A DNA stretch of 55,582 nucleotides. It comes from Alteromonadaceae bacterium (GTDB lineage Bacteria > Pseudomonadota > Gammaproteobacteria > Enterobacterales > Alteromonadaceae). A model generated the notes under the pieces. That model saw only the letters and a program-made list of their open reading frames with translations, was not told the DNA's origin and did not search any database. The stretch lies in assembly GCA_023301705.1 (NCBI GenBank), contig JALZUE010000157.1:1-55582 (forward strand). The letters run 5' to 3'. The position numbers and the translations under genes were made by a program. Positions 39,081-48,211 of this stretch are shown in pieces. Position 1 is the first letter of the stretch. Each line of letters begins with the position of its first letter.

Positions 39081-39710
39081 ATGACAACACAACAAACAGC
39101 AATTAACCAAATAACCCAAATGCTTTCAATGCAAGATGCAATGAATGCTCGTGTCAGTGAAACATGGCGTGAAAACAACTATGAGTGGTATCGTGCAATT
39201 TGGGTAGAGTGTGCTGAAATGCTTGATCATCATGGTTGGAAATGGTGGAAACATCAAGAAATTGATGTGCCTCAAGTACAACTTGAGCTGGTTGATATAT
39301 TTCATTTTGGTTTAAGTTTACGCTTAATGACAGGCCAATCAGCTGAAGTAATTGCCTCAAGTTTAGCACAAGAAATTACACAAACATCTGCTGAAACTGA
39401 TTTCAAAATAGCGCTTGAAAAACTAGCCGCCAATGCTGTTGCTGAACATACTTTTTCAGGTCAAGATTTTGCTGACTGCTTAAGTTTAATTAATATGGAC
39501 TTGCCTGAGTTATTTCGACAATATGTTGGTAAAAACACACTAAACTTCTTCAGACAAGATCATGGCTATAAAGACGGTTCTTACATCAAAATATGGCATG
39601 GTGAAGAAGATAATGAAGTGCTTGCCAATATTGTTAAAACGTTAAATGTTAGCAGTGATAGCTTTCAACAAGATGTATATAACGCCTTAGAAGCGAAATA
39701 CCCAAAATAA
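39081..39710 (+). CDS. Dimeric dUTP diphosphatase (all-alpha NTP-PPase type)
   Basis: Hydrolyses dUTP to dUMP, limiting uracil in DNA. The 209-residue all-helical protein carries the metal-binding acidic pairs of the dimeric dUTPase family: WVECAEMLDHHGWKWWK (about 49) and ELVDIFHFGLSL (about 75), and a later YKDGSYIKIWHGEEDN block. This family is unrelated to trimeric Dut and has a phage and protist distribution as well as marine gammaproteobacteria. It is monocistronic. Confidence 0.85.
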   Translation: MTTQQTAINQITQMLSMQDAMNARVSETWRENNYEWYRAIWVECAEMLDHHGWKWWKHQEIDVPQVQLELVDIFHFGLSLRLMTGQSAEVIASSLAQEITQTSAETDFKIALEKLAANAVAEHTFSGQDFADCLSLINMDLPELFRQYVGKNTLNFFRQDHGYKDGSYIKIWHGEEDNEVLANIVKTLNVSSDSFQQDVYNALEAKYPK

Positions 39711-39905
39711 CAATATGCGATACGTGTATGAATTAAGTTTCTGTGTAGTTATTGAAATTAATTCATACTTACTCCACAAATAACCTGTTCTTCATCTTTT
39801 AGAAATATCCAAATGGCATAAAACCTGCTTTAACTATATTAGAGCGACGTTTTTTTGTTAAAACGTCAAATTTTATACTTTAGCAGCCTATATTTGGAGA
39901 TTTCT

Positions 39906-40574
39906 ATGGAACTCATTCTTTTTGCAATGATCGGCTTAGTTGTTGTTGTCGCTTTATTGGCAAGTCGGTTAAACGATAATAGCTTTCCTTTTCCATTTGA
40001 GAAGAAACAAGCCATTTTTACATCTGCTGAAAAAAACTTTAACACCTTATTAGAGCAAGCAGTAGGACCTCAATATAGAGTACTTAACCGTGTAAAACTC
40101 GCTGATATAATTACCATACGTAAAGGCGTTTCTAAACGAGCAACACAAGCTGCAATTAGTAATGCGAATAGCAAATATTTAGACTTTGTCGTTTGTGATA
40201 GAAACACTATGGCTTTATGCGGCGTCATTGATCTCGTTGACACTAAAGGTGGTGGTTATAAAGTAAGAAAAGATTGGTTTGTTAGCGGCTCATTAGAAGC
40301 TTCATCAATTCCTCATGTGCGTATAAAAGTAAAAAACAATTACTCTATCGATGAAATAAAAGCCTGTATTGATTCTCGTCTACTCAATAAAGCTACAATT
40401 TCACCTAAAGTCAAAGGAAGAACAATTCCTGCTCCACTAGTGAAAGCTCGTCCTAGAAATAGTGGCGTAGTTGCTCCAACAGCTATAGCTCAACCTAAAT
40501 TACAATCAAACAAATCTGATCTAATGTCACGATTAAAAGCACCTCAAGAACAACCGGCAGCGTTACCTCATTAA
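39906..40574 (+). CDS. DUF2726 membrane-anchored protein
   Basis: A 222-residue protein. Residues 1-20 (MELILFAMIGLVVVVALLAS) form one membrane anchor; residues about 37-150 are a DUF2726 domain (FTSAEKNFNTLLEQAVG, YRVLNRVKLADII, YLDFVVCDRNTM), a fold distantly like restriction endonucleases. The C-terminal 60 residues are Pro/Ala/Lys-rich and probably disordered. I chose ATG 39906, with TTGGAG upstream, over an open extension from 39855. Function unknown; nucleic-acid binding is speculation from the fold. Confidence 0.75.
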   Translation: MELILFAMIGLVVVVALLASRLNDNSFPFPFEKKQAIFTSAEKNFNTLLEQAVGPQYRVLNRVKLADIITIRKGVSKRATQAAISNANSKYLDFVVCDRNTMALCGVIDLVDTKGGGYKVRKDWFVSGSLEASSIPHVRIKVKNNYSIDEIKACIDSRLLNKATISPKVKGRTIPAPLVKARPRNSGVVAPTAIAQPKLQSNKSDLMSRLKAPQEQPAALPH

Positions 40575-40611
40575 CTAAAGCCTTAGAACATTAATTTTTA
40601 TGAATAAATCA

Positions 40612-40643
40612 GGCTATTGAAAAACATTCATCAATGGCCTTTT
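40612..40643 (+). terminator. Terminator after the DUF2726 gene
   Basis: ggctattga (40612-40620) pairs with tcaatggcc (40631-40639), nine pairs including one T-G, followed by tttt. Ten-base loop. Confidence 0.65.
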
Positions 40644-40729
40644 ATTGTAAACCTTCAATTCTCATACAGATAATTAGCCATTTTGCGTTATAATCAAAAT
40701 ACTTGAAATTATTAAGCGTAGGTAAAAAA

Positions 40730-41440
40730 ATGAAAGCAGGAATTATTGGCGCAATGGAGCCTGAAGTAGCTATTATTAAAGCAAAGTTAACGAATATGAA
40801 TTCAACTACTTTTGCTGGTTACGAGTTCCATGAAGGTCAATTAAATGGTCAAAATGTAGTATTAGTACAATCAGGTATTGGTAAAGTTGCCGCAGCACTT
40901 GCCACCATTTTATTAATTGATAAATTTGCTCCTAATTATGTCGTTAATACTGGCTCTGCTGGAGGTTTCGAACAAAGCTTAAAAGTAGGTGATATTGTAA
41001 TTGGTTCAGAACTTCGCTATCACGATGTTAATGTGACTGCTTTTGGTTATGAAATAGGTCAATTACCATCAAATCCTGCTGCCTATATTCCACACCCAAC
41101 ATTAGTAGAAGCTGCACAGTCAGGTATTGATAAGTTAGAAAATATTCAAACACTTGTGGGTTTGATTACATCTGGCGACACATTTATGACTGCTGATGAA
41201 GATATTGCCAAAGCACGTGCTAACTTCCCAACAATGGCAGCAGTAGAAATGGAAGGCGCAGCAGTTGCTCAAGCTTGCCACCAATGTAATGTACCTTTCG
41301 TTGTTATCCGTTCAATGTCAGACATTGCAGGTAAAGAATCGCCTATTTCATTTGAAGCTTATTTAGAAACAGCATCAGTAAACTCTTCTCAATTAGTGAT
41401 TAATATGATTGAAACACTAGCGGATAAAACGCTTTCATAA
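40730..41440 (+). CDS. mtnN: 5'-methylthioadenosine/S-adenosylhomocysteine nucleosidase
   Basis: Cleaves methylthioadenosine and S-adenosylhomocysteine, recycling SAM by-products and making the AI-2 precursor. The 236-residue protein starts MKAGIIGAMEPEVAI, with GIGKVAAAL, NTGSAGGF, SGDTFM, the MEMEGAAVAQ-type motif (AAVEMEGAAVAQ) and the catalytic Asp in RSMSDIAG. ATG 40730 is chosen after GTAGG; the frame is open further upstream. Its stop overlaps the cobD start (TAATG). Confidence 0.96.
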   Translation: MKAGIIGAMEPEVAIIKAKLTNMNSTTFAGYEFHEGQLNGQNVVLVQSGIGKVAAALATILLIDKFAPNYVVNTGSAGGFEQSLKVGDIVIGSELRYHDVNVTAFGYEIGQLPSNPAAYIPHPTLVEAAQSGIDKLENIQTLVGLITSGDTFMTADEDIAKARANFPTMAAVEMEGAAVAQACHQCNVPFVVIRSMSDIAGKESPISFEAYLETASVNSSQLVINMIETLADKTLS

Positions 41441-42420
41441 TGAACTTTCCATTGGCCGATTCTCACCCATTTGCAAGTAACCTATTACTGCTTGTTGTAG
41501 TGATTTTACTTAAGTGGGGAATTACACCTTTCACTGCGGCCAATGTTTTTGTCTATTTCAGAGAATACTGTAAATTATTATCAAATAAAGTGAATAAAGA
41601 AAATAATACGCATGCTCAGCAACGTATCGCCGGTGGTGTAGCGTTAAGTATTAATTTTTTAACAATTATGATTATTCTTTGGTTATTCGCAGATTTTATC
41701 GAAGTGACTTGGCTTTGGCATGGTTTGTTATTATTTCTTGCTATTGATGGCTTTCAATATAACAAAAAAGGCAAAGAGATAGCACAAGCCATTGTTGCGA
41801 ATAACAGCTACCTAGCAAAAAAATTACTTAACCCATTAATGCTTCGAGAAAGTAATAACTTATCAACGATGGGGCTCACAAAAGCGTTTATCGAGGTACA
41901 TATATTAACGCTTTGTCAGCAACTGTTAATTACTGGTTTTTACTTCTTATGCTTTGGTCCCTTAGGTGCTATTGCTTATCGCTTACTTTTAGAGATGCAT
42001 TACAGTTGGAATATCAAAAAGTCGCAATTCATACATTTTGGTCAACCCATTAGTGTTATCGTTAATATTTTACAATGGTTACCTATTCGAATAATCACCT
42101 TAGTACTTTTTATCACTACAATGAATAATCAAAGTCTATTGTATTGGCGTTTAATTAAACAAGATATTTTCAAATTGAATAACAGTATTGTTTTGCATTA
42201 TTTTGCTTTGTTGAACGAAACAAAACTAGCAGGTGTTGCTATGTATAAAAATCAATATGGTAGTAATGAGAAGTTACGAAGAGAAGGGTTTAATCAGCAA
42301 GCACGCAACCCTGAACCTACTGATATAATACATACAAACCAGCGCATTATGTTTTTATGTATCTGGTTGTTGTTGCTAACAATAGCTGGCGCTACTTTAA
42401 AAGTAACCCTCACACTATAA
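41440..42420 (+). CDS. cobD: CobD/CbiB-like adenosylcobinamide-phosphate synthase family membrane protein
   Basis: Integral membrane protein of 326 residues with about five hydrophobic segments, resembling CobD/CbiB, which amidates adenosylcobyric acid with aminopropanol. Supporting blocks are KWGITPFTAANVF, a central GPLGAIAYRLLLEMHYSW and IVNILQWLPIRI. The match is more diverged than in full cobalamin pathways, and no other cob gene is in view. Coupling to mtnN by TAATG overlap is a pattern also seen in Vibrio and Shewanella. It may act in cobinamide salvage or have a drifted role. Confidence 0.75.
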   Translation: MNFPLADSHPFASNLLLLVVVILLKWGITPFTAANVFVYFREYCKLLSNKVNKENNTHAQQRIAGGVALSINFLTIMIILWLFADFIEVTWLWHGLLLFLAIDGFQYNKKGKEIAQAIVANNSYLAKKLLNPLMLRESNNLSTMGLTKAFIEVHILTLCQQLLITGFYFLCFGPLGAIAYRLLLEMHYSWNIKKSQFIHFGQPISVIVNILQWLPIRIITLVLFITTMNNQSLLYWRLIKQDIFKLNNSIVLHYFALLNETKLAGVAMYKNQYGSNEKLRREGFNQQARNPEPTDIIHTNQRIMFLCIWLLLLTIAGATLKVTLTL

Positions 42421-42467
42421 ATAGATGACCATTATTTTATAACAACATGCTATGGCTCAAGTGTTGA

Positions 42468-42788
42468 TTAAACTTCAATTCCCCAGCCGTCGTTATAGCC
42501 TTTAAACTTAGCCGCAATGCGTTCAAACTCTTGCTCTTGTGAAACTACTACATCGTAATCAGGTACCATCACTACTGTGCAATCTACGTCCCATACATTG
42601 GGCGACTCATCAGGTTTAACAACAATCGTCATTTCAGGAAACTTTTCAGTCAAAAAATCAGCCATTTGCTGTGCTTGCGACTTTTCTTCAAATAATTGAA
42701 AAAATACAACATCATGTTTTATTGATAAATCAATACCAGCATCAGCCATGTCAGCAAGTACATTGCCTGTTTCATCATTTGGGTACAT
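42468..42788 (-). CDS. rraB: Ribonuclease E inhibitor RraB
   Basis: Small acidic protein that binds RNase E and alters mRNA decay. The 106-residue product has YPNDETGNVLADMADAGIDLS, VVFFQLFEEKSQAQQMA, WDVDCTVVMVPDYDVV and ends YNDGWGIEV. It lacks the acidic C-terminal extension of the longer E. coli protein. It is convergent with cobD. Confidence 0.88.
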   Translation of the reverse strand: MYPNDETGNVLADMADAGIDLSIKHDVVFFQLFEEKSQAQQMADFLTEKFPEMTIVVKPDESPNVWDVDCTVVMVPDYDVVVSQEQEFERIAAKFKGYNDGWGIEV

Positions 42789-42862
42789 ATTAAACCTAAG
42801 TTAAACTAAAACGTTATTATAATGATTCATTATAAAAAGCGGTATAAAAACCGTTAGAGTAT

Positions 42863-43501
42863 CTATGACTTTAACGCTTTTTTTGAATAATAAAGCATTA
42901 TTTCATCAACAGCTTCTTGTATTTTTTTCTGCACTTCTTGACTACCGTGTTTTTTCTTAATCTTTAAAGGATATTCTCCTTCAAACAAGGTTCTAAAAGT
43001 TTCTTTATCTAGTATATCAATCACTAAAGCGCCTACGTCACGTTTATTATCGGCTTTGTATAATTGCTGGCTCTTTTGTCTTTCAGAACGGTACTGCGAT
43101 TTTTTTTCTTTTTTATCATTTCGACAAAAATCACATTTCACCTTATTATTTGTATAGTTAAAAGGGTTTAAAACAGGTAAACCCGTTAATGCATAAGCAA
43201 CTATTACATCGGCACTATTAATGTCTTGATAACTAAAACCATGCTTTTCAAAACTGTTTTCTATTGCGAGCTCAATACCATTTCGTAAATTGTTATTAAT
43301 GATCTGTTGGTCTGAAAAAACAGAATCACGGTCAAATAATGCGTATGTCGTTAATTGATTAAAATCAACATCAGCTTGGTGGTGCAAACTAACTGATTTA
43401 AAGCTACAACTCGTTAACGTAGACATCACAATTAATATACAAACAAATAACCTAACACGATGAAACAAATTAATTTCTCCATTCAAAGTTGAATAATACA
43501 T
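42863..43501 (-). CDS. DUF4136-like lipoprotein
   Basis: A 212-residue predicted lipoprotein. A basic/hydrophobic signal (about residues 15-31) ends in the lipobox LTSC, with lipidation at Cys32. The mature part has the DUF4136 pattern: VDFNQLTTYAL, NNNLRNGIELAIENSFEKHGF, SADVIVAY, then VGALVIDILDKETFRTLFEGEYP and a final amphipathic helix. A charged segment of about 30 residues with a Cys-x2-Cys pair (KCDFCRND) is inserted in the middle. Located between tyrS and rraB, all minus strand, with the tyrS terminator between. Role unknown. Confidence 0.75.
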   Translation of the reverse strand: MYYSTLNGEINLFHRVRLFVCILIVMSTLTSCSFKSVSLHHQADVDFNQLTTYALFDRDSVFSDQQIINNNLRNGIELAIENSFEKHGFSYQDINSADVIVAYALTGLPVLNPFNYTNNKVKCDFCRNDKKEKKSQYRSERQKSQQLYKADNKRDVGALVIDILDKETFRTLFEGEYPLKIKKKHGSQEVQKKIQEAVDEIMLYYSKKALKS

Positions 43502-43593
43502 TTTAACGACACGCTAAAGTTAGTTAGAGTAACACTTAGTGATTTAATTCCATAGATTAACTAACGTCTTATCCCAAGTTTACGTTAAATAAT

Positions 43594-43620
43594 AAAAAAG
43601 CCAGTAAACTACTGGCTTTT
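43594..43620 (-). terminator. tyrS terminator
   Basis: aaaagccagta (43596-43606) and tactggctttt (43610-43620) form an 11-bp stem with an aac loop; on the minus strand it is followed by T residues, 31 bases after the tyrS stop. Confidence 0.85.
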
Positions 43621-43651
43621 AATACTTAACCTAATAAAGAATAGTAAAAAG

Positions 43652-44851
43652 TTAAGCTACTGTAACACGAGCAAATTTACGTTTACCTACTTGATATACA
43701 GCTTTACTACCTGAACCAACAATTAACTTGTTATCAGTAATTTTTTCGCCATCAATTTTAGCTGCACCTTGCTTGATCATTCGCATAGCTTCAGAAGTGC
43801 TTGTCACTAAACCTATCTCTTTTAACAGGTTAGCAATAGCGATTTCACCGTTTTCAGGTGTTAACGTCACTTCTGGCATATCTTCTGGCATTGCGCCTTT
43901 TTGAAAACGATTAATGAATTCGTTATGCGCTGTTTCAGCTGCGGCTTCATCATGAAAACGTGTAATTAATTCTTTTGCTAATGTAATTTTAATATCTCTA
44001 GGGTTAGTACCTTGTTCAATATCTGTTTTATATTGCTCAATAATCTCAAGCGGTTTAAAACTTAATAACTGATAGTAGCGCCACATTAACACATCAGATA
44101 TTGACATAATTTTACCAAACATTTCTGATGGGCTATCAGTAATACCAATATAGTTATTTAATGACTTAGACATTTTTTGAACGCCATCAAGCCCTTCAAG
44201 TAGTGGCATCATTAAGACAGTTTGTGCACGTTGCCCTTCTGACTTTTGTAATTCTCGCCCCATTAACAAGTTGAACTTTTGATCTGTACCACCTAATTCA
44301 ACATCAGCTTCTAAAGCGACTGAATCCCAACCTTGTACAAGTGGGTACATAAATTCATGAATAGCAATAGATTGACCACCAGCAAAACGCTTTTTAAAGT
44401 CATCACGCTCCATCATACGAGCAACAGTTTGACGTGAAGCTAACTTCAACATACCCGCAGCGCCTAATGTGTCCATCCATGTAGAATTAAATTCAACACG
44501 TGTTTTAGCGGGATCAAGTATTTTAAATACTTGCTCTTTATAAGTTTCAGCGTTGGCTAATACGTCTTCTTTAGTGAGTGGCTTGCGCGTCACATTTTTA
44601 CCTGTTGGATCGCCAATCATGCCAGTGAAATCACCAATAAGAAAAATAACTTCATGACCTTGTAATTGAAATTGACGTAATTTGTTAATTAATACCGTGT
44701 GACCAAAATGTAAATCAGGTGCGGTAGGATCAAATCCTGCTTTAATTTTTAACGGTTTACCTTGCTTTAACTTTTCTAACAATTCATCTTCTAGCAAGAT
44801 TTCTTCTGCACCGCGCTTTAATTCAGCAAATGCTTGACTAACATCGGTCAT
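43652..44851 (-). CDS. tyrS: Tyrosine--tRNA ligase
   Basis: Charges tRNA-Tyr. The 399-residue class I synthetase has the HIGH-type motif [10 protein letters not shown] near residue 46, [19 protein letters not shown] at about 230, and a C-terminal S4 RNA-binding domain ([16 protein letters not shown]). The short length and HFGH motif fit the TyrZ/second TyrS subgroup common in marine gammaproteobacteria. Divergent from the mepM-anmK pair. Confidence 0.97.
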   Translation of the reverse strand: MTDVSQAFAELKRGAEEILLEDELLEKLKQGKPLKIKAGFDPTAPDLHFGHTVLINKLRQFQLQGHEVIFLIGDFTGMIGDPTGKNVTRKPLTKEDVLANAETYKEQVFKILDPAKTRVEFNSTWMDTLGAAGMLKLASRQTVARMMERDDFKKRFAGGQSIAIHEFMYPLVQGWDSVALEADVELGGTDQKFNLLMGRELQKSEGQRAQTVLMMPLLEGLDGVQKMSKSLNNYIGITDSPSEMFGKIMSISDVLMWRYYQLLSFKPLEIIEQYKTDIEQGTNPRDIKITLAKELITRFHDEAAAETAHNEFINRFQKGAMPEDMPEVTLTPENGEIAIANLLKEIGLVTSTSEAMRMIKQGAAKIDGEKITDNKLIVGSGSKAVYQVGKRKFARVTVA

Positions 44852-44988
44852 TAATTAAACTCCAAGGGTAAAAAACTTCAATAATTATGGTGAATTCTAC
44901 TGCAATTTTAATAGAGGTTAAAACCCTATAGCTGTTTCATTTAATTTTTTTTGCTATAGTGATGATTGGCATTCAATAGAAAACGACT

Positions 44989-46473
44989 ATGTTTAGCATT
45001 AAGAATTTGAAAAATATACAAAATTTATACTTATCCCTTCCAAAACAACATCAATGGGTTGTTTCTTCATTAAGTATTATTTTCCTGTTATTAATATTAT
45101 TACCGTCTAAAAACACCTCAATACCTGAAGAAAAGACAATTATTACCCAATCGAATTCACTGGAAGTGGGTCAGCGCTATAGTATTGATATTCCCAGCAC
45201 TAAAAATGACGTTTCTGAGGTTTTATTATCATCATCAAATAACATCGTAAAAGCACCCGCAATAACAAAGCCGTTGGTAATCGAAAAATCAACATCTGAT
45301 TCAGTAGATAATACTGTACCTACAACTGACATTAACGACGCCGCAATAGTTACCCCTGAACCTGATAAATCGCCTGACATATTATGGAAAGACGTTAAGG
45401 TAAGATCGGGTGATTCACTAGCTAAAATTTTTCATAAAAATGGTTTAAACGCTAAAACCACCTATGACGTTAGTCATGCAAAAGGTGATAAGAAAGACAC
45501 TAAACGATTATTAAATTTAAAAGTTGGTGATACCTTGCATTTAGGTAAAAACTCACAAGGTGAGTTAACCGCAATTAAATACCCTTTATCTAAAACCACC
45601 ACGTTATTCGTTGATAAAAAAGATAATAACTACACCTTAAGAAAAGAAGAAAAAGAAACAGAAATTCGCTCTTCATTTGCTAATGGCGTTATCACTTCAA
45701 ATTTTTGGAGTGCGGGTACTTCTGCAGGTTTAAATGATGCTCAAATTATTAATTTAGCTAATGTGTTTGGTTGGGATATTGATTTTGCTATTGATATTCG
45801 TAAAGGTGACAGTTTTCATGTGGTTTTCGAAGAGAAGTACGTAGAAGGCGAGTTTATTGGTTATGGTAATATCTTATCTGCTGAATTTGTTAACCAAAAA
45901 GACACTTTTCAAGCGATACGTTTTAAAGACGGTCATTATTATACTCCTACCGGTAACAGCATGCGTAAAGCGTTTTTACGTGCTCCTGTTAATTTTAAAT
46001 ATATTAGTTCAAATTTTACTCGAAAACGCTTTCACCCTATAAGTAAACGCTGGAAAGCACATAACGGTACAGATTACCGAGCAAATACTGGCACCCCTGT
46101 TGTTGCGGCTGGTGATGGTAAAGTCACTCATTCAACGTATAACAAATACAACGGGCATTATGTCTTTATTCAACACGGTAATGACATAGTGACTAAATAC
46201 TTACATTTTTCAAAGCGTAAAGTTAAAAAAGGACAGCGTGTAAAACAAGGGCAAGTAATTGGTTTAGTTGGTTCTACAGGTTTATCTCAAGCCCCTCATT
46301 TACATTATGAGTTTTTATTAAATGGTGTGCATAGAAACCCTAGAACGGTAACTTTACCTGATGCTAAACCTATTGATAAAAAATATAAGAGTGAATTCTT
46401 ATTATTAGCGCAACAGCGATTAGCTGAATTAAATAGCATTAAAAAAACAATGCTTGTTATGCAACAGCCATGA
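44989..46473 (+). CDS. mepM: Murein DD-endopeptidase, M23 family (MepM-like)
   Basis: Cuts peptide cross-links in peptidoglycan to allow wall growth. The 494-residue protein has one membrane anchor (about 24-40), a disordered stretch, an OapA/LysM-like domain (about 137-190, VRSGDSLAKIFHKNGL), a linker beta domain and a C-terminal M23 peptidase with zinc ligands in HNGTDYRANTGTPV (about 357) and HLHYEF (about 443). The next gene, anmK, starts inside its stop (ATGA), joining wall hydrolysis and recycling. Confidence 0.9.
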   Translation: MFSIKNLKNIQNLYLSLPKQHQWVVSSLSIIFLLLILLPSKNTSIPEEKTIITQSNSLEVGQRYSIDIPSTKNDVSEVLLSSSNNIVKAPAITKPLVIEKSTSDSVDNTVPTTDINDAAIVTPEPDKSPDILWKDVKVRSGDSLAKIFHKNGLNAKTTYDVSHAKGDKKDTKRLLNLKVGDTLHLGKNSQGELTAIKYPLSKTTTLFVDKKDNNYTLRKEEKETEIRSSFANGVITSNFWSAGTSAGLNDAQIINLANVFGWDIDFAIDIRKGDSFHVVFEEKYVEGEFIGYGNILSAEFVNQKDTFQAIRFKDGHYYTPTGNSMRKAFLRAPVNFKYISSNFTRKRFHPISKRWKAHNGTDYRANTGTPVVAAGDGKVTHSTYNKYNGHYVFIQHGNDIVTKYLHFSKRKVKKGQRVKQGQVIGLVGSTGLSQAPHLHYEFLLNGVHRNPRTVTLPDAKPIDKKYKSEFLLLAQQRLAELNSIKKTMLVMQQP

Positions 46474-47627
46474 TTAAAAGTATCAACAACGCTCAGCTAT
46501 ATATAGGTATTATGTCAGGAACCAGTGCTGACGGTATAGATTTAGCGCTAGTAGATTTTAGTGAGAATAAAATACAACTGATTGCAGAGCACTTCACTGC
46601 TTATACACAAGAAGATAGTCATGCGATTATGTCATTATATGTTAATGGTGATAACGAAATAGAGCGTTCACAAGCGCTAGACGTGCGCTTAGCAAAACTA
46701 TTTGCCAGCACGATTAATACTTGGTTAAACACCCTTAAAATCAACCATCAAGACATTATTGCGATTGGTAACCATGGACAAACTATTCGCCATAGACCAA
46801 CTAATGAACATGCTTTTACTTTGCAAGTTGCATGTAACCAAACACTTGCTGCACTAACAGGCATTAATGTTATTGGCGATTTTAGAAAAAAAGATATCGC
46901 CTACGGTGGTCAAGGAGCGCCATTAGTACCCGCTTTTCACAAAGTATTATTTAAACAAACACAACAAACGTTATGTATTGTTAATATTGGTGGTATTTCA
47001 AACATTAGCTATTTACCGAATAATAGTGATTTAAAAGACAATATTCAGAGCATTATGGGCTTTGATACAGGGCCAGGTAATGCATTGATGGATGCTTGGT
47101 GTTTAAAGCATACTGGCAAAGCATTTGATAAAAACGGTGAGTGGGCATTATTGGGGCAATATGATCACCTGCTGCTAGAGCACTTGTTAACAGATAATTA
47201 TTTTCACCAAGCTCCACCTAAAAGCACAGGTAGAGAATATTTTCATCTTGCTTGGTTAAACTCATACCTTGATAAACTACCCTCAATAAAGCCTGTAGAT
47301 GTTCAAGCAACACTATTAGAGCTGACGGCTTATTCTATTGCTAATGATATAAAAGTATTAAAAAAACACACCAATACCATACTGAAAACTCAAGTATATT
47401 TATGCGGCGGTGGTGCATTAAACCCCGTGTTAGCTAAGTCATTAAAGCGACGTTTACCTTGCTGTGATGTAGAAAAAACCGAAAAATTAAACATTGATGG
47501 CAACATTCTAGAGGCAATGGCTTTTGCTTGGTTTGCTTATGCTTTTAACAATAACATACCAGGTAATATTCCTAGTGCTACAGGCGCTAAAAAAGCATTA
47601 GTTTTAGGTAGTAAGTTTTCACCCTAA
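46470..47627 (+). CDS. anmK: Anhydro-N-acetylmuramic acid kinase
   Basis: Phosphorylates 1,6-anhydroMurNAc released in wall turnover so it can re-enter precursor synthesis. The 385-residue protein has the ATP and sugar site GIMSGTSADGIDLAL, GNHGQTIRH, GDFRKKDIAYGGQGAPLVP, FDTGPGNALMD and LCGGGALNP. It overlaps the mepM-like gene by four bases. No clear hairpin terminator follows it. Confidence 0.97.
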   Translation: MIKSINNAQLYIGIMSGTSADGIDLALVDFSENKIQLIAEHFTAYTQEDSHAIMSLYVNGDNEIERSQALDVRLAKLFASTINTWLNTLKINHQDIIAIGNHGQTIRHRPTNEHAFTLQVACNQTLAALTGINVIGDFRKKDIAYGGQGAPLVPAFHKVLFKQTQQTLCIVNIGGISNISYLPNNSDLKDNIQSIMGFDTGPGNALMDAWCLKHTGKAFDKNGEWALLGQYDHLLLEHLLTDNYFHQAPPKSTGREYFHLAWLNSYLDKLPSIKPVDVQATLLELTAYSIANDIKVLKKHTNTILKTQVYLCGGGALNPVLAKSLKRRLPCCDVEKTEKLNIDGNILEAMAFAWFAYAFNNNIPGNIPSATGAKKALVLGSKFSP

Positions 47628-47860
47628 CCAAATTTGTATAACCCACTTTACACCCCGAATGTCACCATAACCTTAATAAGCTTGTTTCAATAAGCATCAA
47701 TTCATAAGTCTTATCAATAAAAAAGATCTTTTTCTGGCACTTTAAAGATCCTGCTCTATACTCAACCTACAACTGTACAAAAAACAAACAAGCACATCGC
47801 TGTGTTAAAAGTGATGATATATAAATGATTGTACTGTTGTGTTTTCACAAGGGGCAGATT

Positions 47861-48028
47861 ATGGACATCAATGACTTACATACCGGCATGGTATGTAATA
47901 GTAAACTTGGCAGTGGCATTATAAATTGGATAGATTATTCAACACTAACTGTTTGTATTGAGAATATTCACGAACATACAAATTTTGATGTTCCTTTTGA
48001 AGATATTTACGACGATCCTTCAACATAG
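47861..48028 (+). CDS. Small 55-residue protein of unknown function
   Basis: ATG 47861 follows AAGGGG at a good distance and opens a 55-residue frame beginning MDINDLHTGMVCNSKLG and ending YDDPST. The pattern of short hydrophobic strands (GMVCNSKLGSGII, LTVCIENI) suggests a compact beta barrel, SH3- or KOW-like. It is acidic, with two Cys and no signal peptide. A clean terminator 104 bases downstream argues that it is a real single-gene transcript. I do not recognise the family. Confidence 0.65.
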   Translation: MDINDLHTGMVCNSKLGSGIINWIDYSTLTVCIENIHEHTNFDVPFEDIYDDPST

Positions 48029-48131
48029 AATATTAAAAGCTTTACTCACCTTCATTATCTGTTTAGCTTTTTATTAAAGTGAACTTACTCATTGCAAACT
48101 ATAGATAACACAAAAGCGTTTTCTTCTCTTT

Positions 48132-48155
48132 GCCCTGTATTATCAGGGCTTTTTT
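48132..48155 (+). terminator. Terminator after the 55-residue gene
   Basis: gccctg (48132-48137) and cagggc (48144-48149) form a GC-rich stem with a tattat loop, followed by six T residues. Confidence 0.88.
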
Positions 48156-48211
48156 ATGCTAAATTTCATAACTATGGTGACATTTAACACGTATTAAACA
48201 TTATATGTTAA

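Noticed and set aside
47728-47745. aaaaagatcttttt palindrome after anmK as a terminator
   Set aside because: The repeat has no loop and no strong GC content, so a stable terminator hairpin is unlikely.
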